From Nocardia abscessus (lineage in GTDB: Bacteria > Actinomycetota > Actinomycetes > Mycobacteriales > Mycobacteriaceae), in NCBI RefSeq assembly GCF_015477775.1, contig NZ_JADLQO010000005.1, forward strand, positions 310,001 to 374,000: 64,000 nucleotides of DNA, written 5' to 3'. How positions within the stretch are numbered: position 1 is the first letter of the stretch; the number at the start of each line of letters is the position of its first letter. Of the stretch, positions 35,209 to 45,100 are shown one piece after another. The notes under the pieces are model-generated. The model had not been told where the DNA came from, did no database searches, and saw nothing but the letters and a program-made list of their open reading frames with translations. The position numbers and the translations under genes are program-made.

Positions 35209-35309
35209 TCTGTCTCCGGATCTACGGCGAGAACGGGTCCACGGCGGCAACCGCGCCGTGCGATGTCATCGGTGGACGCGTGTGGTCGTCGCCGTCGGAT
35301 CCGGCGTGG

Positions 35310-36809
35310 TCAGTCCACCCAGCCGTAGGTGCGCTCGACCGCCTTGTTCCACGCGGCGAAGTGCGCGTCCCGGTCCGCGTCCGGCATGGTGGGGGTCCAG
35401 GTCTTGTCCGCGGTCCAGTTGTCGCGGATGTCGTCGGTGCCCGACCAGTAGCCGACGGCGAGCCCGGCCGCGTACGCGGCACCGAGTGCGGTGGTCTCGT
35501 TGACCACCGGCCGTACCACGGGCACGTCGAGAATGTCGGATTGGAATTGCATGAGCAGGTCGTTGCCGACCATCCCGCCGTCCACCTTCAGCGTGGTCAG
35601 TTCCAGGCCGAGTCGCTGGGACTCGGCGTCCGCGCGCATCGCGTCCACCACCTCGCGGGTCTGGAAGGCGGTGGATTCCAGTACCGCCCGGGCCAGGTGC
35701 GCTTTGGTGACGAAACGGGTGAGCCCGGCGATCACGCCGCGCGCGTCGGGGCGCCAGCGGGGCGCGAACAGCCCGGAGAAGGCGGGCACGATGTACGCGC
35801 CGCCGTTGTCGTCCACGCTGCGGGCGAGCGGCTCGATCTCGTCGGCGGCGGAGATGATGCCCAAGTTGTCGCGGAACCACTGCACCAGCGAGCCGGTGAC
35901 CGCGATGGAGCCCTCCAAGGCGTACACCGCGTCCGCCTCGCCGAGGCGGTAGCACACCGTGGTGAGCAGGCCGTGCTTGCTGAACACCGGTGTGGTGCCG
36001 GTGTTCAGCAGCATGAAATTGCCGGTGCCGTAGGTGTTCTTGGCTTCACCGGGCGACAGGCAGGCCTGGCCGAAGGTGGCGGCCTGCTGGTCGCCCAGTA
36101 TGCCCGCGACCGGCACCCCGGCCAGCGGGCCGGAACTGATCGGCGCGTAGACCTCCGAGGAACTGTGCACCTGCGGCAGCATCGACTCGGGCACCCCGAA
36201 CTCGCGGCAGATCTCCGAATCCCATTGCAAGGAACGTAGATCCAGCAACATCGTGCGGGACGCATTGGTCACGTCGGTGATGTGCCGCCCGGTCAGGTTC
36301 CACAGCACCCAACTGTCGACGGTGCCGAAGCACAGCTCACCCGCCTCCGCGCGCTCCCGCACGCCCGGCACGTTGTCCAGGATCCAGCGCAGCTTCGGCC
36401 CGGCGAAGTAGGTGGACAACGGGAGACCGGTGCGATCCTGGTAGCGGGCCGGTCCCGCGTCGCCGCCCAGTTCGGCGCACAGCCGGTCGGTGCGGGTGTC
36501 TTGCCAGACGATCGCGTTGTGCACCGGCCGTCCGGTCTCGCGGTCCCACACCACCGTGGTCTCGCGCTGATTGGTGACGCCGACCGCGGCGATGTCGTCG
36601 GCACCGAGCCCGCTGCGCTCCAGAACCTCGCCGAGGACGAATTCGGTATTGCGCCAGATGGTGTCGGCATCGTGCTCGACCCAGCCCGGCTGCGGGAAGA
36701 TCTGCTCGTGCTCCCGCTGGGCCACGCCGACGACACGCCCCTGCCGGTCGAAGACGATGCACCGACTCGAGGTCGTGCCCTGATCGATGGCGGCCACATA
36801 GCGACGCAT
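35310..36809 (-). CDS. glpK: Glycerol kinase
   Basis: This 499-residue FGGY kinase makes glycerol-3-phosphate from glycerol and ATP. It shows the N-terminal phosphate motif AAIDQGTTSSRCIVFD, VGVTNQRETTVVWD, GRPVHNAIVWQDTRT, GTVDSWVLWNLTG, GILGDQQAATFGQ and the C-terminal signature LKVDGGMVGNDLLMQFQSDI. Its product is the substrate of GlpD at 37371, transcribed divergently. ATG 36809 was chosen because upstream codons fall in the repeat element (copy 3). Confidence 0.97.
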   Translation of the reverse strand: MRRYVAAIDQGTTSSRCIVFDRQGRVVGVAQREHEQIFPQPGWVEHDADTIWRNTEFVLGEVLERSGLGADDIAAVGVTNQRETTVVWDRETGRPVHNAIVWQDTRTDRLCAELGGDAGPARYQDRTGLPLSTYFAGPKLRWILDNVPGVRERAEAGELCFGTVDSWVLWNLTGRHITDVTNASRTMLLDLRSLQWDSEICREFGVPESMLPQVHSSSEVYAPISSGPLAGVPVAGILGDQQAATFGQACLSPGEAKNTYGTGNFMLLNTGTTPVFSKHGLLTTVCYRLGEADAVYALEGSIAVTGSLVQWFRDNLGIISAADEIEPLARSVDDNGGAYIVPAFSGLFAPRWRPDARGVIAGLTRFVTKAHLARAVLESTAFQTREVVDAMRADAESQRLGLELTTLKVDGGMVGNDLLMQFQSDILDVPVVRPVVNETTALGAAYAAGLAVGYWSGTDDIRDNWTADKTWTPTMPDADRDAHFAAWNKAVERTYGWVD

Positions 36810-36817
36810 CCGTGCAG

Positions 36818-36980
36818 TGTAGTTTTTGCAGCGCCTGCGGCGCTGCGGGTTCGCGGCCCCCTTGTGGCTCGCGTCCGAGCGGCCGCCGCTTGCTCCTTCG
36901 TCGCCTACGCGACGGCCGCTCGGACGCGGGCCGGGCCGCGAACGGCGCATGCTCGGTCTCGCTTCGCTCGAAACCTGGGG
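36818..36980 (-). repeat. Dispersed hairpin element upstream of glpK (copy 3)
   Basis: This is the longest copy. It has the gene-side hairpin GCAGCGCC/GGCGCTGC (36828-36846), then GTTCGCGGCCCCCTTGTGGC, then an extra large hairpin (CGTCCGAGCGGCCG ... CGGCCGCTCGGACG, 36872-36926), then CGAACGGCGCATGCTCGGTC and CGCTTCGCTCGAAACCT. The gene-proximal end contains TACACT in the glpK direction, a plausible -10 box. A degenerate fragment of the same kind lies at about 37116-37175. Confidence 0.8.
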
Positions 36981-37370
36981 TGGGGGTGCGCCGGGCGCGT
37001 TGGTGGTCGAGCGCTGGACATAGTGCACGCGGCTTGAAGCGGTTGATCGTAGAGTCGGCCGCTGCTCGTGGTCGACCTCCTACGCTGCGGCTGCTCGGGT
37101 GTGAGTCGGGCTGTGTTGTTTCTTCAGCGTCTGCGGCAATAGCTCGCTCGGTCTCGCTTCGCTCGGTGTGCGGCGTGGCGGGCGCGGCTCGGTGTTCGCT
37201 GTCTCACTGGGGCGTGGGTGAGGGCGCGCGAGTCGGTAGGGTGGGTCTTGTTACTGGTGAGTAGGTCGGGGCGACACGGATTCGGGCGTGGCGGTCGGTT
37301 TGCGGCGATTCGCCTAGCCTGGACCTGAAGGCTCGATCGGACACATCCGCGTCGGCTGGAGGAGTCGAGC
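36981..37370. other. Divergent glpK/glpD intergenic remainder
   Basis: No credible gene is visible in these 390 bp. There is a degenerate repeat fragment (about 37116-37175, TCAGCGTCTGCGG and CTCGGTCTCGCTTCGCTCGG) and the GGAGGAG ribosome binding site of glpD. Confidence 0.5.
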
Positions 37371-39104
37371 ATGGTCAAGAAACCGAAATCGCAGTTCCTC
37401 GGCCCGGAGCAGCGCAGAACGGCGTGGGAGCGCTTCGGCAAGGATCATTTCGATGTGGTCGTCGTCGGCGGTGGCGTGGTCGGCGCGGGTATCGCGCTGG
37501 ACGCGGCGACCAGGGGCTTGCAGGTCGCGCTGGTCGAGGCCCGCGATCTCGCGTCCGGCACGTCCAGCCGGTCGTCGAAGATGTTCCACGGCGGGCTGCG
37601 CTATCTGGAACAGCTGGAGTTCGGATTGGTGCGCGAGGCGCTGCGTGAACGCGAGCTCACGCTGTCCACCCTGGCGCCGCACCTGGTGAAGCCGCTGCGC
37701 TTTCTGTACCCGCTGACCCACCGTGTCTGGGAGCGTCCGTATGTAGCCGCCGGCCTGGTCCTCTACGACACCATGGGCGGCTCCAAATCCGTACCGGGTC
37801 AACAGCATCTCACGCGCGCGGGCGCTCTGCGACTGGCGCCGGGGTTGCGGCGCGACTCGCTGATCGGCGGTCTCGCCTACTACGACACGGTCGTGGACGA
37901 CGCGCGCCACACCATGATGGTGGCGCGCACAGCCGCGCACTACGGCGCGGTGATCCGCACGTCCACCCAGGTGGTCGGGTTCCTGCGGGAGGCGGACCGG
38001 GTGGTCGGTGTGAAGGTGCGCGACACCGAGGACGGGCGTACCGGTGAGGTCCGTGGACATGTGGTGATCAACGCGACCGGCGTGTGGACCGACGAAGTCC
38101 AAGCCCTGTCGCATCAGCGGGGCCGGTTCCACGTGCGCGCTTCCAAAGGCGTGCACATCGTGGTGCCCAGGGACCGGATCGTCAGCGACACCGCGATCAT
38201 CCTGCGCACCGCGACCTCGGTGCTGTTCGTCATCCCGTGGGGCGCGCACTGGATCGTCGGCACCACCGACACCGAGTGGAACCTCGACCTCGCGCATCCG
38301 GCCGCCACCAAGGCCGACATCGACTACCTGCTGGGGCGGGTGAACGAGGTGCTGGTCACGCCGCTCACGCCCGACGACATCGACGGCGTGTACGCGGGCC
38401 TGCGCCCGCTGCTGGCGGGGGAGAGCGACGAGACGTCCAAGCTGTCGCGCGAGCACGCGGTCGCCCGGGTGGCACCCGGCCTGGTCGGCATCGCGGGTGG
38501 CAAGTACACCACGTATCGCGTGATGGCCTACGACGCGGTGGACGAAGTGGCGGAAGACATTCCGGCCCGTGTCTCGCCCTCGGTCACGGCAAAGGTGCCG
38601 CTGCTCGGCGCGGACGGCTATTTCGCGCTGGTCAACCAGACGGTCCAGCTGGCCGAGACCTACGGTGTGCATCCCTACCGGATCAAGCACCTGCTGGATC
38701 GGTACGGTTCGCTCATCGAGGAGGTCATGGCCTTCGCCGAGGACAAACCCGAACTCCTGCAACCGATCACGGACGCGCCGTCCTATCTGCAGGTCGAGGC
38801 GGTCTACGCGGCGGCGGCCGAGGGGGCCCTGCACCTGGACGACGTCCTGGCCCGGCGGACGAGGATCTCGATCGAGTACCCGCATCGCGGGGCCAATTGC
38901 GCCGAGCAGGTGGCTCAGCTGATCGCACCCATCCTGGGCTGGGACGACGAGGAGATCGACCGGGAGGTTCGCACCTATCAGGCGCGGGTCGACGCGGAGA
39001 TCCACTCGCAGACCCAACCGGACGACGCCTCCGCCGACGCCCTGCGAATCGCGGCCCCGGAGCCACGCCCGGAGATTTTGGAGCCGGTGCCGTCCGAAGG
39101 GTGA
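37371..39104 (+). CDS. glpD: Glycerol-3-phosphate dehydrogenase (FAD)
   Basis: This 577-residue aerobic-type enzyme oxidises glycerol-3-phosphate to dihydroxyacetone phosphate and passes electrons to quinone at the membrane. It has FDVVVVGGGVVGAGIALDAA (FAD), SGTSSRSSKMFHGGLRYLEQ, NATGVWTDEV, VPWGAHWIVGTTDTEW-type residues and IAGGKYTTYRVMAYDAV. The C-terminal DAO_C domain is present. ATG 37371 follows GGAGGAG. It is paired divergently with glpK and matches glpD2 of M. tuberculosis by context. Confidence 0.96.
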   Translation: MVKKPKSQFLGPEQRRTAWERFGKDHFDVVVVGGGVVGAGIALDAATRGLQVALVEARDLASGTSSRSSKMFHGGLRYLEQLEFGLVREALRERELTLSTLAPHLVKPLRFLYPLTHRVWERPYVAAGLVLYDTMGGSKSVPGQQHLTRAGALRLAPGLRRDSLIGGLAYYDTVVDDARHTMMVARTAAHYGAVIRTSTQVVGFLREADRVVGVKVRDTEDGRTGEVRGHVVINATGVWTDEVQALSHQRGRFHVRASKGVHIVVPRDRIVSDTAIILRTATSVLFVIPWGAHWIVGTTDTEWNLDLAHPAATKADIDYLLGRVNEVLVTPLTPDDIDGVYAGLRPLLAGESDETSKLSREHAVARVAPGLVGIAGGKYTTYRVMAYDAVDEVAEDIPARVSPSVTAKVPLLGADGYFALVNQTVQLAETYGVHPYRIKHLLDRYGSLIEEVMAFAEDKPELLQPITDAPSYLQVEAVYAAAAEGALHLDDVLARRTRISIEYPHRGANCAEQVAQLIAPILGWDDEEIDREVRTYQARVDAEIHSQTQPDDASADALRIAAPEPRPEILEPVPSEG

Positions 39105-39189
39105 GCAACCGGCGAGCACTCGTGATCTGACCGCAGCGGTGGACGCATGCGCCTACCGGTCAAGTACCGCCCGCCCCAGCACGGCTTGA

Positions 39190-39843
39190 TCAGTCCTCGC
39201 CGACCGGTGTTTCCATCCGCATAGCCCAGGCGACCAGTGAGCGCAGATAGCGCAGCACCAGTTCGTCCGGGTACTCGGTCGGGTCGGTCAGGTGCAGGCG
39301 GGCTAGTTCCTCCATGGCGGCCAACAGGATTCGTTCTGTCGGGCCGTTCGGGTCCACGGTGACCCCGAGGTAGCGGGACAGGTGGCGCGCGCCGATCGCC
39401 CGGGCGTAGGCGCGGCCGAGCGCGAGCCGCTCGCGGAGCTCGGGCGGCCCGCCGTCGAACGGGCTGAGCATGATGCGCCAGCTGGTGGGCGCGGCGTGCA
39501 GGTAGGCGAGAATGCCTCGGCCGACCCGGTCCACGTCGCCGTGAGACCAGTCCACGCTGCGCACACCGGCGAACGCGATGGCCGACTCGCGATCCAGCAG
39601 CGCCGAAGTCAGCCCGGACAGATCGGTGAACTGCTGGTACACCAGCGCGCGGGCCACCCGCGCCTCGCGCGCCACCCGGTCGATGCTCACCGCGCCGAAG
39701 CCCTCGGTGGCGACGATGTCGCGCGCCACGTTCAACAGTTGAGTACGGCGGTCTGCGGCGGACATCCGGCGCTTGGGCCGCGCCCGAGGCGGATCCGGGA
39801 GTTCGGCGGTGCCGCGCTCGGACGTGGAGCGGTCCGTGGTCAC
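39190..39843 (-). CDS. TetR-family transcriptional regulator
   Basis: This 217-residue regulator has a typical N-terminal helix-turn-helix (ADRRTQLLNVARDIVATEGF, then VAREARVARALVYQQFTDLS) and a helical ligand-binding C-terminal domain. GTG 39843 overlaps the stop of the upstream FAD oxidoreductase gene by 4 nt (GTGA), so the two are one transcript. A 21-bp near-palindrome in front of the oxidoreductase gene (41216-41236) is the probable operator, meaning autoregulation of the pair. Confidence 0.9.
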   Translation of the reverse strand: MTTDRSTSERGTAELPDPPRARPKRRMSAADRRTQLLNVARDIVATEGFGAVSIDRVAREARVARALVYQQFTDLSGLTSALLDRESAIAFAGVRSVDWSHGDVDRVGRGILAYLHAAPTSWRIMLSPFDGGPPELRERLALGRAYARAIGARHLSRYLGVTVDPNGPTERILLAAMEELARLHLTDPTEYPDELVLRYLRSLVAWAMRMETPVGED

Positions 39844-41201
39844 GCCATCGAAGGTAGCTCGAGCAGCAGATCCACCGCCCGTGCCGCACTCTGCACAGCG
39901 CTCTCCATCGTCGCCGACCAGTCGGTGGCGGTCCAGTCGCCCGCGAGCACCAATGTGGGCACCGAGGTCCGCTGGTCCGGTCGCAGCCCGTGGGTGCCGA
40001 CGACCTGCGAGAAAGTGGCTTTGGGCATGCGCACGACCTGCGCCTGCACCACGTTCGCCGCTCGTGCTTCGGGATAGTAGCGGCGCAGCAGCGCCATCTG
40101 CTCGGCGACGATCTCGTCGCTGGACTTGTGGATCTGTTCGTACGCGCCACTGGTGGTCAGGCAGTACAGCCAGGCTTTCGCGGTGCTGCGCCCGGTCATC
40201 CGCTGACGGTCGAAGACCTCATCGATGACGCCGGTGCCCCCGATCAGCGCCTCGAACTCGGCCGTGGTGCCCAGCGGGCGGTCGAGGTAGAGGTTGGTGC
40301 TGACGATCGGCGTATAGCCCAGTTTGTCGGCGGCCGCGTAGATCTCGGCGTGCTCGGGCAGTTCGTCGAGCAGCCCGCCGATGCTGGAGTTGGGCACCGC
40401 GCACACCACCGCGTCGGCCGGGATCGTGGTGCCGTCGGCCAAGGCGACACCGGTGACCCTGCCGTCCGCGATGTGAATGCGACGGGCCACGGCCCGATGG
40501 CGCACCCGCACGCCGTGCTTGTCGAAGATCCGCAGCGCCCCGGTGACATACAGGCTGTCCAGGTCGGTGGTCGGGTAGCCGATGTCGACGGCCTTCCGGT
40601 GCCGCAGGCCCAGCCGGATGCCGGTGGCCAGCACATCGGCGAACACCTTCGCCGATTCCCGCTGCACCGGCTCCGCCGCGATGCCGAGCGCCAGCCAATC
40701 CCACAGCGCCTCACGAGCTTTCGCGGGCATGCCGACCCGGTCGAACCATTGCTCGGTGGTGAGGTCGGGCAGGTCGGTGGGCTGGTGCAGGCACTGCCAG
40801 CCGAGCCGGAGCGTGGCGACCGCCGCACGCACGCGTTCCAGTGGGTTCGCGTCGGGATGCGCGCCGGACAGCGTGCGCAGCGCGGCGATTCCCTTGGTGC
40901 GCATGGTGACGCTGCGGCCATCGGGCCAGCGCAGTGTGCCGCCGTGCGGAAAAGCGACGTATTGCCGCGTGCCGACGCTCGTGAGATAGCGGAACAAGTG
41001 GTCGTAACCACTGGCGATCACGTGCTGACCGTTGTCCGGCGTATCGTCCACCGCCTCGGCGCGCATGGCGTGGGCGCGGCCACCGAGCCGGCCTCTGCGC
41101 TCCAGCAAGGTGACCTGCTTGCCCGCCTCCGCCAGCCAGACCGCCGAGGCGAGCCCGGCCAGGCCGCCTCCGATTACCACGTATCGCCGTGGGTCGCCCA
41201 T
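39840..41201 (-). CDS. FAD-dependent amine-oxidase/desaturase-type protein (HpnE/phytoene-desaturase-like)
   Basis: This 453-residue flavoprotein has RRYVVIGGGLAGLASAVWLA, LLERRGRLGGRAHAMR and DNGQHVIASGYDHLFRYL near the N-terminus. The C-terminal FAD motif is PTLVLAGDWTATDWSATMES. The DNGQHV motif and overall pattern fit hydroxysqualene dehydroxylase (HpnE) and squalene-associated FAD desaturases better than classical phytoene desaturase. No other carotenoid or hopanoid gene is nearby, so the substrate is open. ATG 41201 was chosen for its GGGAGG 4-5 nt upstream; the ATG at 41216 lies within the operator palindrome. Confidence 0.8.
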   Translation of the reverse strand: MGDPRRYVVIGGGLAGLASAVWLAEAGKQVTLLERRGRLGGRAHAMRAEAVDDTPDNGQHVIASGYDHLFRYLTSVGTRQYVAFPHGGTLRWPDGRSVTMRTKGIAALRTLSGAHPDANPLERVRAAVATLRLGWQCLHQPTDLPDLTTEQWFDRVGMPAKAREALWDWLALGIAAEPVQRESAKVFADVLATGIRLGLRHRKAVDIGYPTTDLDSLYVTGALRIFDKHGVRVRHRAVARRIHIADGRVTGVALADGTTIPADAVVCAVPNSSIGGLLDELPEHAEIYAAADKLGYTPIVSTNLYLDRPLGTTAEFEALIGGTGVIDEVFDRQRMTGRSTAKAWLYCLTTSGAYEQIHKSSDEIVAEQMALLRRYYPEARAANVVQAQVVRMPKATFSQVVGTHGLRPDQRTSVPTLVLAGDWTATDWSATMESAVQSAARAVDLLLELPSMA

Positions 41202-41215
41202 GGTGCCTCCCGTCA

Positions 41216-41236
41216 TAACTGACAAGTTGTAAGTTA
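41216..41236. promoter_or_regulatory. TetR-type operator
   Basis: TAACTGACAAGTTGTAAGTTA is a 21-bp near-perfect palindrome. All pairs match except the sixth pair and the central base. It sits 15-35 bp before the start of the FAD oxidoreductase gene, the first gene of the transcript that ends with the TetR gene. It is AT-rich in a GC-rich region. Binding by the 39843 regulator is inference from position. Confidence 0.75.
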
Positions 41237-41289
41237 GGTGGGGCGGGAGTGACTCGTCAAGGGCGGAGCGGCTTTTGGCTCGTCGCGGG

Positions 41290-42072
41290 TCAGCCGGCGG
41301 GGACCGGCTGGCACCGGGGGCAGAAGAAGATGCCGCGTTCTCGTTGCACCACGCGGTCGTAATCGGGCGCGGTGTCACCGAGCAGGTCGGCGGCGAGCGG
41401 CGTGCCGCAGCGCGGGCACGGACGGTGGGTGCGGCCGTAGGCCAGAGGTCGTCGCGGTGGTTTCGCGGCCGCTTCGGTCAGAATGCGGTGCGCCTCGTTC
41501 ACCAGTGCCAGCAGGTCGGGGACGTCGCCGACCTTCGTCGCGGGGTGGACGCGGCGCAGGAAACACACCTCGCTGCGGAAGACATTGCCGATCCCGGCGA
41601 GGTTGCGCTGGTCGAGCAGGGCAACGCCGATGGTCTGGTCGGGGTAGCGCTCCAATCGCCGTACGGCCTCCGCGGCATCCCAATTCGGCCCCAGTAGATC
41701 GGGCCCGAGATGGTCGACGACCCGGTGTTCGTCGCGCACGCGCACCACTTCGACGGTGCCGAGGGAGAACCCGACTGCCTCGACGTCCGCAGTGCTCAAG
41801 ACGACCCGGGCGGCGACGCGGGGCTTGGTCCAGCGCTGTCCGCAATGGAACACGCGCCAGCTACCCTCCATCTTCAGATGAGTGTGGACGCTCACGATCG
41901 GCGTCCGGATGAACAAGTGCTTGCCGTAGCTGCCGACGCTCTCGACCACCTGTCCGCGCAGGTCCACCGTCGCATAGCGAGGTACCCGAAAATCACTGCG
42001 CGTCAGCTCTTTGCCTTCCAGCGCGGCGCGGAGCCGCTTGGCGGCCAGAAAGACGGTGTCTCCCTCAGGCAT
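41290..42072 (-). CDS. nei: Endonuclease VIII-like DNA glycosylase (Nei)
   Basis: This 260-residue Fpg/Nei-family enzyme excises oxidised bases. Processing must expose Pro2-Glu3, so ATG 42072 (MPEGDTVFLAAKRL) is the start and not the upstream ATG at 42093. Other landmarks are LFIRTPIVSVHTHLKMEGSW, QRNLAGIGNVFRSE (the helix-two-turn-helix) and a C-terminal zinc finger with CPRCG and CPRCQ. It lies 66 bp after lhr on the same strand, probably in one DNA-repair transcript, as Rv3296-Rv3297 do. Confidence 0.95.
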   Translation of the reverse strand: MPEGDTVFLAAKRLRAALEGKELTRSDFRVPRYATVDLRGQVVESVGSYGKHLFIRTPIVSVHTHLKMEGSWRVFHCGQRWTKPRVAARVVLSTADVEAVGFSLGTVEVVRVRDEHRVVDHLGPDLLGPNWDAAEAVRRLERYPDQTIGVALLDQRNLAGIGNVFRSEVCFLRRVHPATKVGDVPDLLALVNEAHRILTEAAAKPPRRPLAYGRTHRPCPRCGTPLAADLLGDTAPDYDRVVQRERGIFFCPRCQPVPAG

Positions 42073-42138
42073 ACGGCAGCCCCGGCGCCCCATTCGCTTC
42101 CCGGCCTCGTCCGCGCCGGAGGCCCCCGAGGTCGGTAC

Positions 42139-45100
42139 TCACGGGCGGCTCCGCAGACGGAGTCCGCGCGGCGTGGCGGAGAAGCCCGCTTCGGTGAGGA
42201 ATACGGCGAAGGTGTTGCCGTGCACGGTGTCTCCGTTGACGCGGTCGATCACCAGCGAGTCCACCCGGCGGCGGCGGACCAGATCGGCGAGCGCCGCGGC
42301 GGCGGCGCGGCGGGCCTCTGGGTCCTCGGTGAAGGTGAGCAGGGTCTTGCCGCCCCGTTCCAGATAGAGGACGAGTTCGCCGTCGACGAGCACCACCAGC
42401 GCCCCGGCTTTGCGGCCGGGGCGATGCCCGCCCTCGACGTCGCTCTTCGGCCAGGCGAGCGCGGCGCCGTACGGGTTCGCGGGATCGCACGCGGCCAGCG
42501 CCAGCACGGTGCCGGTCGGCTGCCTGGACTCGGGACGGGCGCGTTCGGTATCGAAGGAACGCAAACGGTCCACCACGTCGGTGGTGGAGAACTGGGCGCC
42601 ACCGAGCGAGTCGACGAAATATCCCCTGCGGCAACGACCGCGGTCCTCGAACTCGGTGAGTACCCGGTACATCAGCGCGAACCCGCCGGGGACGCCCTCG
42701 TTCTGCACCGAGCCCCTGGTCAGCACCCCGTATCGCTCCAGCAGCAGATCGGCGGTGGCGTGTGCGCGCACCGTGTTGTCCGACACCCGCTCGGGCAGCA
42801 GCGACCATCGCCCGGCGACCGAGGGCGGACCGGAACGGGTGGGCATGCTCGGGCGGGGCAGGTAGGCGCGGCCCCGGGGGGCGCGCCGGGGAGTGCGATG
42901 GGCCGTGGTGGTCCGGGTCGTGCCGGACAGCAGCGCCCGCACCGGTGCGAACGTGTCCCCGGCGACCATGCCCGCCCAGGCCAATTCCCACAGTGCGGAG
43001 GCCACCGCGGCGTCATCGAGCAGGCCGGTGGCGTCCGAGAGCTGCCGGAAGAAGTAGGCCCCGCCGCTCTGGGGCACCGGGATCAGCCGTTCCGGCGGGG
43101 TGCCGGAGATCGGATGTCCCACGGCGGCCGTTGATTCCGAGTCGACCGGTGACCGTCGGCCGCCATCCGGCCCGGATCCGTTGGGAGTGGCAGCCCCGCC
43201 GGTGTGACCGGCTGCCTCGGCGGATCGCCGGTGCGTGCCGTGACCGTCGACCGCGCTGCCGGGCGGCGGATCCGGCTCGTCCAACGGCACCGGCGCTCGA
43301 TCCGGCACGGTCTGCTCTGGGCCGGGCGGCGTCCACGGCACGAAGGTCGCGCCGAGTGCGGTGAGCAGCCGAAGCTGCACGTCCGTGAGGTCGATCCGGT
43401 CCGGCGGCGCCAGCGTGAACGGCGCCTGCTCGGCCGGGTGCAGCGCGATCCAGCCGTCCTTGGCGGTGATGGCGCCGTGCCCGGACCAGATCACCTCGCC
43501 GGTCGCCATGAGTTCGTCGAGCATGGCGGGGGTGTAGTCCCGCACCCGCGCGGGCAGGACGAGCGATTCCCAGGCGGAGGCCGGAATCGGCACGCCGGCA
43601 AGCTGTTCCACGACGGTCGCCACGCCGTCGACGCCGCGCAGCTCGCCGCTGCCGATGTGCTGCCAGGACGGCAGGAAGCGTCCGAACGCGGCGGTCGAGA
43701 CCGGCTCGACCTCGTGCCTGGCGGCGGCGAGCGACCGGCGGCGCAGCCGGCGCAGCACCTGCGCGTCACACCATTCCGACCCGGCTGCTCCAGGGGTGAA
43801 TTCACCTTCCACCACGCGTTTCTCGGCTACGAGCCGGTGCAGCGCGGTCGCGGCGACCGCGGTGCCGAGACCGAACCGAGCCGCTACCGCCTCCGTGCCG
43901 AACGGGCCGTGCGTGCGGGCGTAGCGGCCGATCAGATCGCCGAGCGGATCGGCCACCGGCTCGATGAACGCCGAGGGCGTGCCGATCGGCAGCGGTACTC
44001 CCAGCGCGTCACGCAGCCGGGCCGCGTCCTCCACCGCGACCCACCAGGAGCGGTTCGCGAAGGAAACGTGGAGTGCCCGCCGTGTGGTTACCAGGCTCTC
44101 GAACCAGGCGGTGGGGTCTTCGTCGCTGCGTTCGGCGGCCTCGGCGGCGGTGAGCGGGCCGAGCAGCCGCAGCAGGTCCGCCAAACCCTCGGCGTCGCGC
44201 GCGTGCCGCTCGGGGGTGAGCCGTTGCAGCTCCCGCTCGGTCTGCTCGATGACCGCGGCGTCGAGCAGTTCGCGCAGCTCGACCCGGCCGAGCAACTCGG
44301 CGAGCAGCCCCGAGTCGAGCGAGAGCGCGGCGGCGCGCCGCTCGGCCAGCGGGCTGTCGCCGTCGTACATGAACTGCCCGATGTAGTCGAACAGCAGGGC
44401 GTTCGCGAAGGGTGACGGCGTCGCCGTCTCCACCTCGACCAGCCGTACCTGGCGCCGCCCCACCCGGCCGAGCAGCTCGCGCAGCGACGGCAGGTCGTAG
44501 ACGTCGCGCAGGCACTCGCGCACCGTCTCCAGCAGAATCGGGAACGCGGGGAACTTGCGCGCCACGTCGAGCAGCTGGGCCGAGCGCTGGCGCTGCTGCC
44601 ACAGCGGAGCGCGCTTGCCGGGATCGCGGCGCGGCAGCAGCAGTGCGCGCGCGGCGCATTCGCGGAACCGGGAGGCGAACAGCGCCGAGCCGCCCACCTG
44701 CTCGGTGACGACGTCATCGATCTCGTCGGACTCGAAGACGAACAGTTCGGCGCCGGGCGGGTAGTCGGTGGTGTCGGGCAGGCGCACGACGATGCCGTCG
44801 TCGGAAGCGTTCGGCGCGGCGTCCACGCCGAACCGCTCGCGCAGCCGCGCTCCGACGGCCAGCGCCCATGGCGCGTGCACCGGGAGGCCGTAGGGCGAGT
44901 GCAGCACCAGCCGCCAGTCGCCGAGTTCGTCGCGGAACCGCTCCACCACGAGGGTGCGATCGGTGGGCAGATGCCCCGTCGCGGTGCGCTGTTCGTCCAG
45001 CAGGGTGAGCAAATTGGCGGTCGCGTTGTCGTCCAGGCCCGCGGAGCGCAGGAGTCCCGCGACGCGCTCCGGGACCGGAACATCGCGCGATCCGCGCTCG

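Noticed and set aside
36812..37264. 150-codon plus-strand frame between glpK and glpD
   Set aside because: It lies within the dispersed repeat and its fragments, has no ribosome binding site and no recognisable protein.
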